A stretch of DNA of 64,000 nt from NCBI RefSeq assembly GCF_003576645.1, contig NC_044916.1, positions 33,095,065-33,159,064 on the forward strand. The letters run 5' to 3'. The DNA is from Ipomoea triloba (lineage: Eukaryota > Streptophyta > Magnoliopsida > Solanales > Convolvulaceae). Below the pieces are notes generated by a model. It was not told the DNA's origin. It did not search any database and worked only from the letters and a program-made list of their open reading frames with translations. The position numbers were made by a program, and so were the translations under genes. Positions 1-17,924 of this stretch are shown here, in pieces. Numbering within the stretch: position 1 is the stretch's first letter; every line of letters starts with the position of its first letter.

Positions 1-166
1 ATGTGTAGGAAGTTTTACCAATTTAGCTAACACAGGACATGCTACAAAATTGTGAACACCAAGAAAACAGATTTGGAATTACATGGCGTGGTCCCTCTGC
101 AGCATCACCACTTTGCCATGCTCAGGTTTTTTGTGGGAGTGTGTTTTGTTGGGTCTTTTTCATGAT

Positions 167-5720
<5,554 letters not shown>

Positions 5721-7016
5721 TCATTCCTCAGCAGCGCTGGCAGCACTAAGATCCACATTAAGGTCAAGAACCTAAAACACACAAAAAAAGTTAGCATATA
5801 TTAAGGTCAAGAACCTAAAACACACAAAAAGTTGCATATTCAGCAATTAGTCAACCACCACTACCCCTTGCCTTCACGACGCATATACAACACGAGTTGT
5901 TTGAATAAGAAAAAGAGTTGTTTGCATGTGAAAGATCATTTATTAAACGCATTAGACATAATTACCTTTCCAGTTATCAAAGTATACATGCTGAGGACAT
6001 CATCCACGGTTGACTCAAAGTGAGTTGTAGAATCATAGCTCTGGAAAGAAAAGAAATAAAGGGTAAGTCCATGTAGGATCAACTTTAATCATTTTAAAAG
6101 CGCAAGAGACTCACTGTCGAGATGAAACAGTTGTCGAGAGAGGGTTCATTGACTGGTTCGAATCTGTCATAAGTCTCAAAGAATATCTCATCCACAGGCC
6201 CTAGAAGATCAATTCCTGGCTTTAATTCACTCTCGGGGTGATCAGTTTCTGCCTCTGTAGAGACAAATGCAATGAATTTCCCCTTCGGGGCAACATTGTG
6301 AGTGTAGGAACAACAGAACAAATACCTGCAAAGCAAAAGGTTCAAGCAATCAGCTTGTTTTAGTACTAAATTGCAAGAGTCAGGTTGAACAATATCCAAT
6401 TGAACACACTCATGAAAAGCTTCAAGCAAAAGACACAAAGCATATATCACTAATATAGATCAATAAAAATCTGATAAATCATGTGTATTATTAATTTGAT
6501 AAGAATAATTTCAGAGACAACAAACTAGTTTCTACCAGACTGCTTAAGTACAGAAGAGGGCAGATTTGTCCGACCAGAATGGTTACATTGAAATTAAATT
6601 AGCATAATTCATAAACTACCCACTTAAGGGGCTTAGAGTGTAGTTTCGCGGTAAGGTACACCCCTTTTTAGGTAGTATACCTAGGTTTGAATTTTAAGCC
6701 CTCCACCCCCATCAAATGTACCAAAAATAAATAAATAAACTCACTATTTAAGGAAGGAACTGCAATCACTAACGTAGCGTGGAAGTAGAGTGAATAGGAA
6801 TAGGATTTTTAGAAAGAATGGAATAGAGAAGTAATATAATAGGAATGTTATTTCACTGTTATGTTGGATTATGAAATTACATTACATAGGAATAATATTC
6901 AAATGTTTGGTTGGTTAAACAATAGAAAAGAAATATATAGTCAACAGACAAAAGTACCCATATTCAAAATAATAAATAAACAGATAAATATGCATATGTA
7001 TATATTCAAACCCTAA

Positions 7017-7051
<35 letters not shown>

Positions 7052-10000
7052 ATTATTTATTTTTTATATATAAAATAAAAATTATATTTATATATTCTCC
7101 TTCTTCCCCATTTTATCAGTAATGTTTGGTCAATCCATCTAATCTTTTTTTTATTATTTCTTTAACATCTTATAATTTTTAAATTCTAACTTGTGTTTGA
7201 TAGTACTTTTGATATAGTTTCTAAATATATAAATTTTATACACTAGTACTAAATTAAATATTACTACAAATTCAATTGTAAATAACTTCAGTCAAGCCTT
7301 GTTAATCGAATCAAATACATAAAATGGGCACACTTGTAATACTATTCAGCTAACAGAACCAAACTATATTTAAATACCATACTGAAGTACAATGATTTAG
7401 AAGAAGAAATTTAGAATAAGCAAAACAAAGAGATTTAGAGGTGTGCCAACTTATTACACGTATGTTATGGGTCTTGTTCACAGTTCACAGTACAGGTCAT
7501 GAAAACTTACATGTCTGATTTGCGTCCCAACTGCTTCTGAGGCAGAATAATCTGCACTGAGTGAGAATCATTGGTATTTGGAATTGGATGGCTCATTATT
7601 GCAATTGCTCTTGCAACCTTGCCTACCTTTCTAACCTGTCATATGGGCATGTCTTCGTGTTACTTTTTCATCTTTGATATATCACTTGTTAGAATTAAAA
7701 AAGAAAGAGTATGTGGAACATCAAACCCTATTACTTATACAGGCTAATGCTTAAACCAGTATGATAAAGGCACGGATCTAATTATCTTCAGAGTTTGTTT
7801 GGCACAAAGCTAATTAGAACTTATTCCCAAAAAAAGATTCGTTAGGCCAAACAACGAAAAAAAATGCCTTAAAATAAAAAAACAGGCAAAAAGCTCGTTT
7901 TCAAGAAGCATCACAATTGAGGCTTTCCAAAAAAATAACTCTACTTCAATAAGCTCCAACTTAAGTAAAGAAGCACTCGGTAGATTATAATTTTAGAGGT
8001 TATGAACAAAAAGTGAATCCAATAATCATCACAATAGAATAATTAAATATAAAAAATTATATATATATATATATATATATAAACAACGACAAACAACAAT
8101 CAAACAAACTACCTTGCCAGGCAAATAGGAAGGATCACAGACAACTTTCTTGCACTTGGCAGTTTCACCTTCAGATGTTACGCCTGCTACCTTGCCTTCT
8201 TCATCAAACTCTACCTGGAGTCAGATCAGAAGACATGTCAGACATTACAAAATGAGACTTCCTCACCATGTGTGGAATACGATATAAAGCAAAATGTTCA
8301 CCTTGCACTCAGGTTTATTCAACATATAGGTCCCTCCGTACACAGCACTAAGTCGGGCAAATGCCTAAATTGCACAAACCTCTATTACCCATCAGTGATT
8401 CAAAAGAAAGAAAAAATACAAAGTGAAGCAATTTTGTGAAAGCAGGAACAATAAATAAGAGATGGGAAAGACAAAAGGATAACATATAAAAAATTAAGAA
8501 TTGTTTTTACATGCATTAAATATTAAAATATAATAAAAGTACACAAACCTGAGGTAGCTCTCCCAAACCATACAAAGGATAAATATAAGGTGATCCTCCT
8601 TGAAAACGTGCAAGGGACTCTGAATATAACTATTACATGATCGCCCAAAAAAAAATTATCAGATAAAAAAACATCTTTAAAAGCAGTCAGAACTTATAAA
8701 AGAAGCTAAAACGGTTAAATACTTAAGCTGGCATTCACCTTTATTCTCTTCACAGTATCTAGAGCAGGTTCATCTAAGTAGTGGTCGTCTCTGTGTAGTG
8801 CTAATGCATGGCCGATGAAGTCCACAGTGTTGTCGTCAAGACCAAATTTTCTATCAGAAAAATTAAAATCTTATAACCAGTAAGATTTGAAGGCTTGCAA
8901 CGATTCTAGTGATTTATCATCAGATAATAACTGCAGCAAGTTACTTATTTTACAAAGATAGTGGCAATAATTCATTGGCCATATGACTTGTTTCTTCATT
9001 TTTAAAAAAGATACAAGACTTCTTTTCCATGTTTGTTTTATTTAGACAATCCAAATTACACAATCATGTGAGTCAAATCAGTGCTCATGCTTCCAAAATA
9101 AAAGGGAATGGGGTTCAAAAGAATGCAGCTCACAGCATCACCAATAGGTATCTTTCAAAAAGAAATAAAAACATAAAAGTTAATACCGTGCATGACCTTG
9201 ATAAAAATTTGAAAGTGATTACCTATCCTCATCATTATTTCCAATTCAAGACAAGTAAAATAATTATTCTTCCCCAAAAGCATACAAATGACAAAATGTA
9301 TACAAACAAATGAAACAATATAAATAACTAAAATAAAGAGAATGAAAGGGAGTCAGAGGTGACAGTGTACCCAATTAGCTCTCTAGCTGTCACTCTTGTA
9401 AGATCCATTCCGTCATGTGTTTTAGGATCACTCTCATTATAATCCTGGACATATATGAAGAACTTTCGAGCACGCCGCTTCTCAAAGATGCCCATAAGTG
9501 GAGACTTAAGGGCCTCCATATCAGTAGCTGGGACCTTGTGGACCTGTTGAACCAATTTTATCAAGCACTTGGGAAGGACAAAATAAAAAATACAACGCCA
9601 ACATGATGCAGTACCCTGTACCCCCCACCCACCCTTCTTGGCATTAATTTTAACATTAATGAGAACAATTTATACCTTTCCTTTGTTATACACAAAGCTG
9701 CCATCAACTGCTTTGAAGTACAGATATTTTGTAACATCAGTATGAATGAGAACCCGTACAAGAGCACCATTTGCCATGATAAACTGCAAAAAGTGGTGGT
9801 GAGTCACTAATGTGTATACGCATGGCAAGGGAACAATTAAATTAAAAATAATTATAATAATTTATAAATAAATAAAAGAATCAGTATAACAAGGGAGTAA
9901 AAATGTAAAATGATACCTTAGGAATCATGTCAACATTGTAGTCCCTACTAGAACCAAGCTCGACAGGAGGCTTGTCACTTCCTCTAAACCTCTTCCAGAG

Positions 10001-11350
10001 CTACAAACAAAAAGAATAAATATATATTGATCAATTGTGATATATATAGAACATTAGGAAGTCTTTCAAAGGACATGGTTTACTCTACACTTGCAAAGTA
10101 ATTTTTGAATAGAACATGAGGACACACACCTGAACAAGGTTGAGGGAAGTTGATTCTCCTCCATAGTAGTCATTTCTATCCATATGTAGAACCTATTGCA
10201 AGTGTCATGTGTTAAGCATGAACAACCAGACAAAAACATGAACACATGATACCAAAAAGTAACTTGAATTGCAAATCATGTCAAGTAGCAAAGCATAGAA
10301 AAAAATATTTGTTTTCACTCTAACGATAAACAGGAACATAAAGACAAACTAGATAAAAACAAAAAGGCTACTTTAGAGAAGCTACAAGTTTCTAAAAGAT
10401 AAAGAGTACCACTAATTTGGTAGATTCATTTTCACTCTCCTCATATCTTGGCCATGAAACACACAAAAAAAAAATTGAATTCTCATCAAATCAGTTGGTA
10501 GTATTACTGTTTTTTTTATACATATTAGGTCATAAGCAGCTTAAAAACTCTAAGAACACTAACACAACAAAAACTAATAATGCAAGTCTTCCCAGGGAAC
10601 CCAACTTGTTAGAACTAGGGCACACCCTGCAACAGTTCTACTTCCACCTAAGTACCCAAAACTACATATGCACTGGTCAACATATACAATAGTCCACCTC
10701 AATATGACTTGCAGAACGCGAAACAAACACCACTGTTGGTCACACTATTTTTTCATCAACTACAATATGAAAAATGAATAATGGTGTCACAATCAGAAAA
10801 GCCTGTTTGCTTGCAGCGGCAGTTAAATTAATGTAAAACTTTGTAAAATGGAACTTTGGCTAGCAAATCATTCAATTGGTTCTGATAGTCTAATGAAACA
10901 TGAAAAGCAGTCTTTGGCAGTATCTCCTCCGTGCAGCAATTGTCATATAATCAATCTGGAAAATAGTGCTGGACTAACAATTTATCAGACATCCAGACTA
11001 TGTCAAAATCAAACTTTTATTAAATCCTCGTCACCCCTCCCCAAAAAAATGAAGTAAAACTATTTTCTTCGACAGAAAAGCGCTAACTTTACTTCAAAAC
11101 AACGACGAAACTGAAGATCTAGTGATCTACGAATTAGCAACCCAGTTAAACAATAAAATAAGTTCCGATCTAGAAACCATCCCAATCTCAGGACCCAATT
11201 CAGCATGCGAATTGCGGAACAAGGAAGTTCCGTGTGAGAACAAGAAATAAGATTGGGATGCACCTTGAGGCCATCGACGGAGAGTAGACCGCTGAGGATG
11301 CATTCCTTGAGACCAGTACCCAGTACAATCACATCATACTCTTCATCCAT
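5721..11350 (-). CDS. GDI1: Rab GDP-dissociation inhibitor (13 coding exons, 444 aa)
   Basis: Extracts GDP-bound, prenylated Rab GTPases from membranes and returns them to donor compartments; a cytosolic vesicle-traffic factor. Exons: 11350-11264, 10192-10130, 10000-9917, 9783-9676, 9543-9371, 8850-8739, 8629-8549, 8364-8302, 8214-8113, 7635-7511, 6325-6115, 6040-5966, 5771-5721. Total 1335 nt, frame closed, all GT-AG. The N-terminus [17 protein letters not shown] is the GDI/REP dinucleotide-fold signature. [11 protein letters not shown] follows in exon 2, YNVDMIPK in exon 3, and [17 protein letters not shown] in exons 6-7. The C-terminus ends SAASAAEE. The length equals that of the family (about 445 aa), and it lacks the insert that makes REP longer. 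The symbol is assigned from family and from gene order shared with Arabidopsis GDI1 (At2g44100); plants have several GDI paralogs. The last intron carries a duplicated acceptor (see findings). Confidence 0.95.
5761..5846. repeat. 43-bp tandem duplication across the last GDI splice acceptor
   Basis: AGGTCAAGAACCTAAAACAC occurs at 5761 and again at 5804. Read on the minus strand, each copy contains TTTTAG followed by GTTCTTGACCTTAA, that is, an acceptor plus the first bases of exon 13. The proximal copy (exon from 5771) gives the family C-terminus. The distal one (exon from 5814) would reach a stop after seven codons. Confidence 0.85.
6640..6725. repeat. Possible SINE-like fragment in GDI intron 10
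   Basis: The segment contains GTAGTTTCGCGGTAAGGTAC followed about 40 bases later by GGTTTGAATTTT. This layout resembles degraded pol III A and B boxes, and an AAATA-rich tail follows. No target duplication was identified. Confidence 0.3.
7018..7052. repeat. (AC)n/(AT)n microsatellite
   Basis: ACACAC run followed by ATATAT, within GDI intron 10. Confidence 0.9.
8055..8081. repeat. (AT)n microsatellite
   Basis: Alternating AT run within GDI intron 9. Confidence 0.9.
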
Positions 11351-11454
11351 TACTCTTTCAGTATCTTCCTCTTCTTCTTCTGAAGATTAAAAGTCAACCG
11401 AAACAGATGAATAAGATCAAACTAGAGTAGTAGTAGAGCGTTGAACTGAGGTGG

Positions 11455-11466
11455 GGATATATATAG
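11455..11466 (-). promoter_or_regulatory. Candidate TATA box of GDI
   Basis: CTATATATAT on the minus strand lies about 105 bases before the GDI start codon, downstream of a CT-rich stretch. Spacing would place transcription start near 11425 and give a leader of about 75 nt. A second weaker candidate is at about 11613-11622. Judged by sequence only. Confidence 0.3.
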
Positions 11467-11739
11467 AGAGAGGGGAAGATAGGGTGAAGAAGACAGAAGA
11501 GATCGAATTTACTTGTGTTGGGAGCTTTGATCGGCGGCGAGAGAGAAAAATGGATCGAATGTTTTGGGCGTAATAGCGCGTGGGTTACGCTTTGTCTTAT
11601 GATGACACGATGAGAGATATAATCCGCTACTACGCACTACTACCTAGTGAAAAGGAAGCGAATATCTTTCGGCGAGACATGTGGAATTGGTTTTGAAGCA
11701 AAGGGAAGATGCCCGAAATAACTCTTTAAAAAAACACAC

Positions 11740-12870
11740 ACACAAAAGGAAACATTCATTAATTCAAAGACTTCAAAGTCCAAACGAAGAACATTATAAT
11801 TGTATCAGACCACTCCATACAATTTGATATGAAAATGTACTCCCTAGCTAACTAATGGACTGTTTGATTCATGGATAGACAGCCAAACTTAATGAAAATA
11901 TGATCAAAACTCAATATCATTTTCTTAATATCTTGAATGATTAGGAATTCTTTATGTTAGAGCTGATAGCTTGAACCACCTACTAACCGTCGCTTTCCAT
12001 TTTATAAAAATTCACAATATTTTTTAACTCAATTTAGTGCTCTTGAATGGTCATTGCTTTTGTTTCATTAGGGCTGGAAATTCATCTTCAATGTATAATC
12101 CTAGTAGCAAAAAAAAAAACCTCCATACATACTCATCTCTAAAAATGAAACCAAAATCCATCTTCCCAACTTCTTTATGCACAGTCGCGTCCACATTCGA
12201 CTTGATCCAACCTACCTGGGGTTTTGTCCATCTCTTAGCACTTGGTTCATGATCTCCTATAGAACATGATGGTTCTACTGCATTTCTCCATTCAACAATG
12301 TAAGACTTGACATTTTTTCACAATAGCTGAACGGGAGATTGCTAAGTTGTTCCACGCCTTTTCATTCATAGCAAACCAAAGTTTACACCAAATAATACTA
12401 AGGATGCACTATTGCTCCTTGTTTAATGAAGCAAAAGATCTGTCAATCCAACTTGAAAAAGAAGTCGTAACTGCTAACATTAAGACAAATTTCAGGTAGG
12501 TTCTAACAAGCCCTAATAGTTTGACACTCAACAATAACATGAAGGATTGTTTCATCAGCATTCAAGCACATAAGATATATTACAGGGCAGTTAACTCTTT
12601 TAATACATAGGAGATCACCAGTATACAAGCTTTGTGCAACTTGCAAGCTTGTAATTTTTTTATTTTTTTTTCAAGAATCCATAGGCTCAACATTGAAAAC
12701 CAACCCTCACTCATATCCTAGTTGAACTCCCCCATAAGGGCCCTATGATAACTCTTGACACTAAATTTTCCACTCTCATCCATACTCCAACTTATTTTGT
12801 ATAGACCGTCACTCCTATAGATAGGAATATTCATTATAAGACTGACATCACTCTCATACAGAAACTAGTT
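11740..12870 (-). pseudogene. Degraded LINE (non-LTR retrotransposon) ORF2 C-terminal region
   Basis: Reading the minus strand from about 12865 downward gives broken frames with the hallmark order of a plant LINE ORF2 tail. A segment ending in ISWSMDESGKFSVKSYHRAL (about 12760-12860) is the region before the zf-RVT domain. LNADETILHVIVECQTIRAC (about 12510-12570) is the zinc-binding domain. WCKLWFAMNEKAWNNLAI lies at about 12340-12400. RWTKPQVGWIKSNVDATV (about 12180-12230) begins the RNase H-like domain, and ESDG-QVVQAISS (about 11950-11990) continues it. Several stops and frameshifts separate these blocks. No reverse transcriptase core was seen, so this is a 5'-truncated relic, about 1.1 kb and inactive. 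Confidence 0.75.
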
Positions 12871-13799
12871 AATTATTGATACATCAGAATTGAATATTAC
12901 AGTTTAAAAAAATAAATAAAATTGAATATTACAAAGTAAAATTAAAATGAATTTGCTCTATATTTATTTCGCAAAATTAAACTAATCAAATTGAGTTGCA
13001 TGCCAAACAATGTTTTTGTTGTTACCAAAAACATATATTTCTAATATCATTTTTATTGTTCAACGGCAATGCTTTATACCATATGTCTTATTTTATTAAC
13101 ATGAATGGCCAACGTTTGACAGTAATGTTTTCCTAATTCTCTTATGGATGGTCGATTCCGGAAACAATACAGGTCGGTGCAAGGTACATCATATGCATGT
13201 TAGAAGGACGTGTGCACTGCTGATAGAATGCATATGTATGTGGTGGCAATCACATGGTTGTCTTTCACTTGTATCATTTGTATGATCAAATAAGTATATT
13301 TAATCCAAAAAAAAAGTGACTTTTCTAATTGTAGCAGGATTTTCATAGTAGAAGATAATGAGTTTGATTACATTAGTAATCAAATTCGTGTGGTTTGTAA
13401 GTAATTAGGGTGTGTTTGGTTCGCATAAGGAATTGACACTAGAATATGAATCAAATACTTGATAGTGGTAATGTGTTTTGTTGAAAGTATTTTGTATGTT
13501 TGGTAGTAGTGTGGAATTGGAATGGTTACCAATATAGATGTTAGATTACGTATGACCTTATAATGTGAATAAAGGATGTTTGGTTATGTATGACAATGGA
13601 AATAAAGGTTTTAAAATGCAAAAAAAAAATAATAATAATAATAAATTAAGGCAATTTATCATAATATAATGACGTCCAAAGTACACATATGAAAAAAAAA
13701 AATCTAAAAGCACAAATCTAAACTTAAAGATCATATTACCCATTTTTAATTAGGAAATAAAATTTTCAATTTAAGGGGTAATCAAATATCACAATTGTG

Positions 13800-14486
13800 G
13801 CCTCCCTTTTCTCTCTAAAACAAAAAGCTTTTCTTGCTGCTCAACTTTGGCTTCCACCGCCGGCCTCCGCCCGGAGCTCTAATGGAGCTTTGAGCCGGCG
13901 GTTTTGGTCACTTTCTACGTTTACTCTCGCTCTTCTTCCGCCCCGACCTCCGTTGCAGCTCCGTCCGCCTTCGACCACCGCCACAGATCTTCTTTTTCCG
14001 TTTTCTTTCCCTTTGAATAAAATAATAGTAGGTAGATATTGGAGTTTGTGTTGGTAGTCTTTGAACTCCCAACCCTACTTTGGCTTTACCACTTTTTATT
14101 TTCTCTATTATTGTGTTTTCCTCTCATTACTTATTGTGTTTTCCTCTCGTTACTTTCACGGGCTTTTTCCTCTCGTTACTTTCACGAGCTTTTCATTATC
14201 ATTAGCATAAATCGTTTAGTTTGGTTTCGGCAAGTGTTGATCTTATCATGGGCGAGCAAAAAAGAATGATGATGAAGACCCAGATCTTTGATGAAGCTTT
14301 AAGCTCCTTGAAGGAACATAGCTTCTTAGTTATGAAACAGTCTGCGATTCAAGTTTTCTATAGCATAGTTAGAAAAGTTGTTTCTATGTCTGACTGTAAG
14401 GAATGGTTTACCATTTCATTGATCGTTGATGTAAACGTTTTATGTTATGAATTAATGGAATAGCTACGTTTACCTTCCAAAAAAAA
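13800..14486 (+). mobile_element. Retroposed insert with A-tail and 16-bp target duplication
   Basis: The 16-mer AAATATCACAATTGTG flanks it at 13784-13799 and again at 14487-14502. A run of A precedes the right copy, the mark of target-primed reverse transcription. The insert opens with a CT-rich, leader-like stretch and a GC-rich, coding-like segment (about 13800-14000), unlike the AT-rich surroundings, and contains imperfect TTTTCCTCTCGTTACTTTCA repeats (about 14100-14190). Short open frames exist (for example 14221-14463), but none shows a known domain. It could be a processed gene copy or an unusual non-autonomous LINE/SINE. It lacks a clear tRNA-like head. Confidence 0.6.
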
Positions 14487-15875
14487 AAATATCACAATTG
14501 TGTTTTAAAAAGCTGTCAACCAACACTAAATATGATTTTGATTCTCATTCATGGTGTGTAAACCCATTAACCACACACTCTTAGATTATAATTATAATCT
14601 TAAACAATTAATGTGAGTGCTTGAATTGTTGGTGTTGTTTTTTCTTTTTAGGTAAGGAGACCAATTGTGTAAAATTTGATGATTTATTTGACTTTATTTA
14701 AAAAAAAAATCAATAAAAACATATGAGAATTAAATTATTGAAAATAATTAGTATAACGACTCAAATGTCTCTATACAATAAAGACATGCGAGGATAATAC
14801 AAAAATTTATTATTCCTGAGTAAATTATTCATCAACCAAATAATCTATATTTGCTCCAAAAAAAATAAATTCCAAAAACGTATTTTCCTCGTAAATCAAA
14901 CATGCGGATAATTTCATACAAGTACTTAAAATTTATGCTTTGCAATACAAGGCTTCTATTTGATTTGTAGCTGGTTGTGTTTGTTTATCTTGGCCCATCA
15001 TCATTAAATGGGTCAAAATGGATCTTTGAATCTTTCGTACTTCTGTTCAGGCCCACAATAAATACGCAGATCCGGACACACGAGAGAATGACAAATTATA
15101 TCCCTAGATCAGTATTTATATTACATAGGGATCTAGTTAATAAAAATAATATTATAAATACATATAAATAATATTATAGGTACATATTAATAGTAGTGAA
15201 TTTATGTACTTAAAATAGTAAGTTTATAGATTTACTATGGAGTATAATGAACTTATGTACTTACTATATTAATTTAGGAACTAAATTTATGCATTTAAAT
15301 TAATAGTTTTATGTACATATATATTTATTTTAAAAAATATATATTAATATGTTATATGTATGTTATTTAAAATCTAAATTATACGGAGTAATTGTTTATG
15401 ATATATGAAATATTTTTATACATTAATTTTATTTATTATTTATAAATAAAATTTGTGGACTACTAGGTTCACGATATAAGTACTAGAGGAGAAGAAGCCA
15501 ATTTTAAAGGGATGTCCTGACAGGTGTAACTCTATGGGCGCCTATAGAATATGACAAAAGGGCACAGTCAAGCGAGAGTAAAAAGGGTGGCATATCGTCT
15601 TCAGCCACCAATTGAGCATATCAAAGACTGCTCTTATCATATGCACATTGCGTTTCGTTAGACATTCATATACTTTATTATTCAATTTAGATAAAATTAC
15701 ACTTTTTGTTCATAAGTTATGAAGTAATTGTAAAATTTGTCCATAAATATTAATTAGGTTCACTTTCGTTCATAAGTTATTATTGGCGCTGCACTTTTCG
15801 TCATTTCGAACTTACTTTTTACGTGGAAACATATTCTCACATGAATCATCTCCTATGTGTGTGCGCGTAGAGTGA

Positions 15876-15914
<39 letters not shown>
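15876..15914. repeat. (TA)n microsatellite
   Basis: About 38 bases of alternating TA. Confidence 0.9.
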
Positions 15915-15917
<3 letters not shown>

Positions 15918-15989
15918 GCAATATTTTGTTTACTATAGTTACTTTATAAGATTGCATGTGATATACTACATATATATCATTGTTGTTTA

Positions 15990-16130
15990 AATCGAGCCTA
16001 GGCGTTAGGCGGCGATCGATCGCCTAGAAAATAACCAAAATTGGTGATTATGCAGCTAGTCGCCTAGGCAGACTAGGTGCACCTTAGGCGGTCTAGGTGG
16101 TTGTCTAGGCAGCCGTCTAAGCGGCCGACG
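15990..16130. repeat. GCCTAGGC-type palindromic repeat block
   Basis: Many copies and part-copies of CGCCTAGGC, TTAGGCGG and GTCTAGG in both directions lie within about 140 bases. It is GC-rich against an AT-rich background. This is a recognisable dispersed plant repeat; its class is not known to me. Confidence 0.55.
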
Positions 16131-16399
16131 ATTAATTATTACTCTTTTTTTTTTATGTGGTATTTATAAAAAAACGACGTTATTTTGAGCAAAACAAATT
16201 ATAAATCTTTCAAATCGGCCGTGAACCAATAAAATGAAAAAAAAAATCAAAATCAAAATCATCTACTTTAATATTGATACTTTGTGGAATTGTGTTTTGA
16301 TTGATATTATTATTATTATTATAGAATTTAGGAATAAGGGTCAAATAGGTCACCCAACCGCACACCAAATTACAATTGGCCATCAAATTACACAAGAAT

Positions 16400-16735
16400 G
16401 AAATTAGATCCCTAAACCACGCGAACTCTTGCAATTCAATCCAAGAATGGCATGTTTACCTGGAAAGGCGACTATCGAATTTAAAAATATTTTTAAATGT
16501 TGTTTAAAAAAAAGAACTCCTCCGTCTCCAAGACGAAGGGGCTGCTTCTTCTTGGATCGTCTCCCCCAATCATGGAGATGGCCTAAGACGACGCCACCTT
16601 CATCTCCGCCGGAGACAAAGGAACTTTTTTTAAAAATTATTTTATTTAAAAAATAATTTTAAATTCGGTAACCGCCTTTCCAGGTAAATAATTCACTTTT
16701 GGATTGAATTGATAAGTTTGTGTTGTTCAGGACCC
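16400..16735. mobile_element. Non-autonomous element with about 95-bp inverted repeats and GC-rich centre
   Basis: The left arm (about 16400-16497) reads GATCC...CAATTCAATCC...TTTACCTGGAAAGGCG...GAATTTAAAA. The right arm (about 16635-16735) is its inverted, imperfect copy. The centre (about 16510-16625) is GC-rich and has no recognisable coding potential. This looks like a MITE or foldback element that carries a foreign central segment. Confidence 0.55.
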
Positions 16736-17540
16736 AACTGAATTGTTATAATAATATTAAAATGTAAAATTTTAAAAATTAGAATAAATATAAACACTAC
16801 AATAACCAACAATTATAAAGGATAAATTAAATTTTAAAATGAAAATAAAATATATTATATAAATAAACTACTCAAACCAGTTTTTCATTTTTAAATTATT
16901 GTCATCAATAAATTAAACAAATTTTTTTTTATCAAACATTTATATTAACCGTTTGATTAGTCAAACAACTAAAGTTTGATCAAACAAATCAGATTTTAAC
17001 TTATAAATTATTTTTCAAACATCCCTATACTTTTTTTTTTTGTTTTTGTTTTTGTTTTTATAGATAAAATACCCGTATAATTTTAGTTGCATGAATGTTC
17101 TCATTTCAGAAATCACATAAATAACATTTTTACAGAATTGCATTCTACGGTGGCTAAAGTATTTTCTTCCCTTGCAGTAGAATACGGAGTATGATTTATT
17201 TATATTTCTTTAATATGAGAGTAATGATTGCTGGGGGGAACGTGGGTCCCAGCGGGATTGATTGGGTAGGTGGGCCAACTTTCTGTGGTAGTGTGGTATG
17301 GTGTTACGGTACGGTAGGGAGTCAAGACTTCATGACTCCATCACCCCATGTATGTTTGTCCTAATTTTATTTTTCTTTTCAATTTTATTTTTAAGTCTCC
17401 AAAGAAATTTGTAATGTACATTTAATAAATCTTGCATTACGATATTTTTTTAAAAGTATTACTGATTCTGATACAATGTAGTTATTTATTTATAATTACT
17501 CACAAAAAGTTAATATTATTCCCACAGGAACTTAAATTCA

Positions 17541-17600
17541 TGATTTCCCATTTGAAAGAGTCACTAGACCACAAGGTCATTGACCTTGCATTACAATCTT
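17541..17600 (-). repeat. SINE-like fragment (CAATGACCTTGTGG family)
   Basis: The minus strand starts with CAATGACCTTGTGGTCTAGTG, as do segments near 33120 and 45095. The layout is that of a tRNA-related SINE head; here the B-box half is poorly preserved. Confidence 0.4.
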
Positions 17601-17890
17601 AATTGATAAAAGAATATAAATAGATAAATTAATATAGATTGTTCATAATCGATTAGCTCAAACTAATCAAATCAATATATAAAATTACAATATTATGATT
17701 ATCAAATTATCAACCCTATTAACCTGACTGGATTGTCCTTTTTCTTCACTTTTCTAATTGCCAAATGCATCAAATTCTCATTTCAGGAAATATTCTTTTT
17801 TTTTTAATTTATTTTTTATTTCTTTTTCCTAAAATAATATTTGTTCATTTTCCTCCGCTCTCTTAACCATCCACAGCAAGGAAGAGCCAC

Positions 17891-17924
17891 AGTCTCTCTC
17901 TTTCTCTCTCTATATCTCTCTCAA
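17891..17924. repeat. CT-rich leader microsatellite of SKIP35
   Basis: A (CT)n/(TCTCTC) run about 640 bases before the SKIP35 start codon, probably in its 5' untranslated first exon. A plausible leader intron runs from about 18022 (CCG|GTAAAT) to about 18163 (TTGTAG|GG). Confidence 0.5.

Larger units (their letters stand above)
11351..17880. other. Repeat-rich spacer between GDI and SKIP35
   Basis: No host gene was recognised. In order it holds the GDI promoter region, the LINE relic, a unit starting near 13411 (GGGTGTGTTTGGTTCGCA) that looks like the end of a non-autonomous DNA transposon, the 13800-14486 retroposed insert, very AT-rich DNA, a (TA)n microsatellite, a GCCTAGGC-rich repeat, the inverted-repeat element at 16400-16735, and a SINE-like fragment near 17540. 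Confidence 0.6.

Noticed and set aside
13797..14057. Open frame of 86 codons in the retroposed insert
   Set aside because: It begins inside the target duplication without an ATG (GTG), has Pro/Arg/Leu-biased composition and no recognisable domain.
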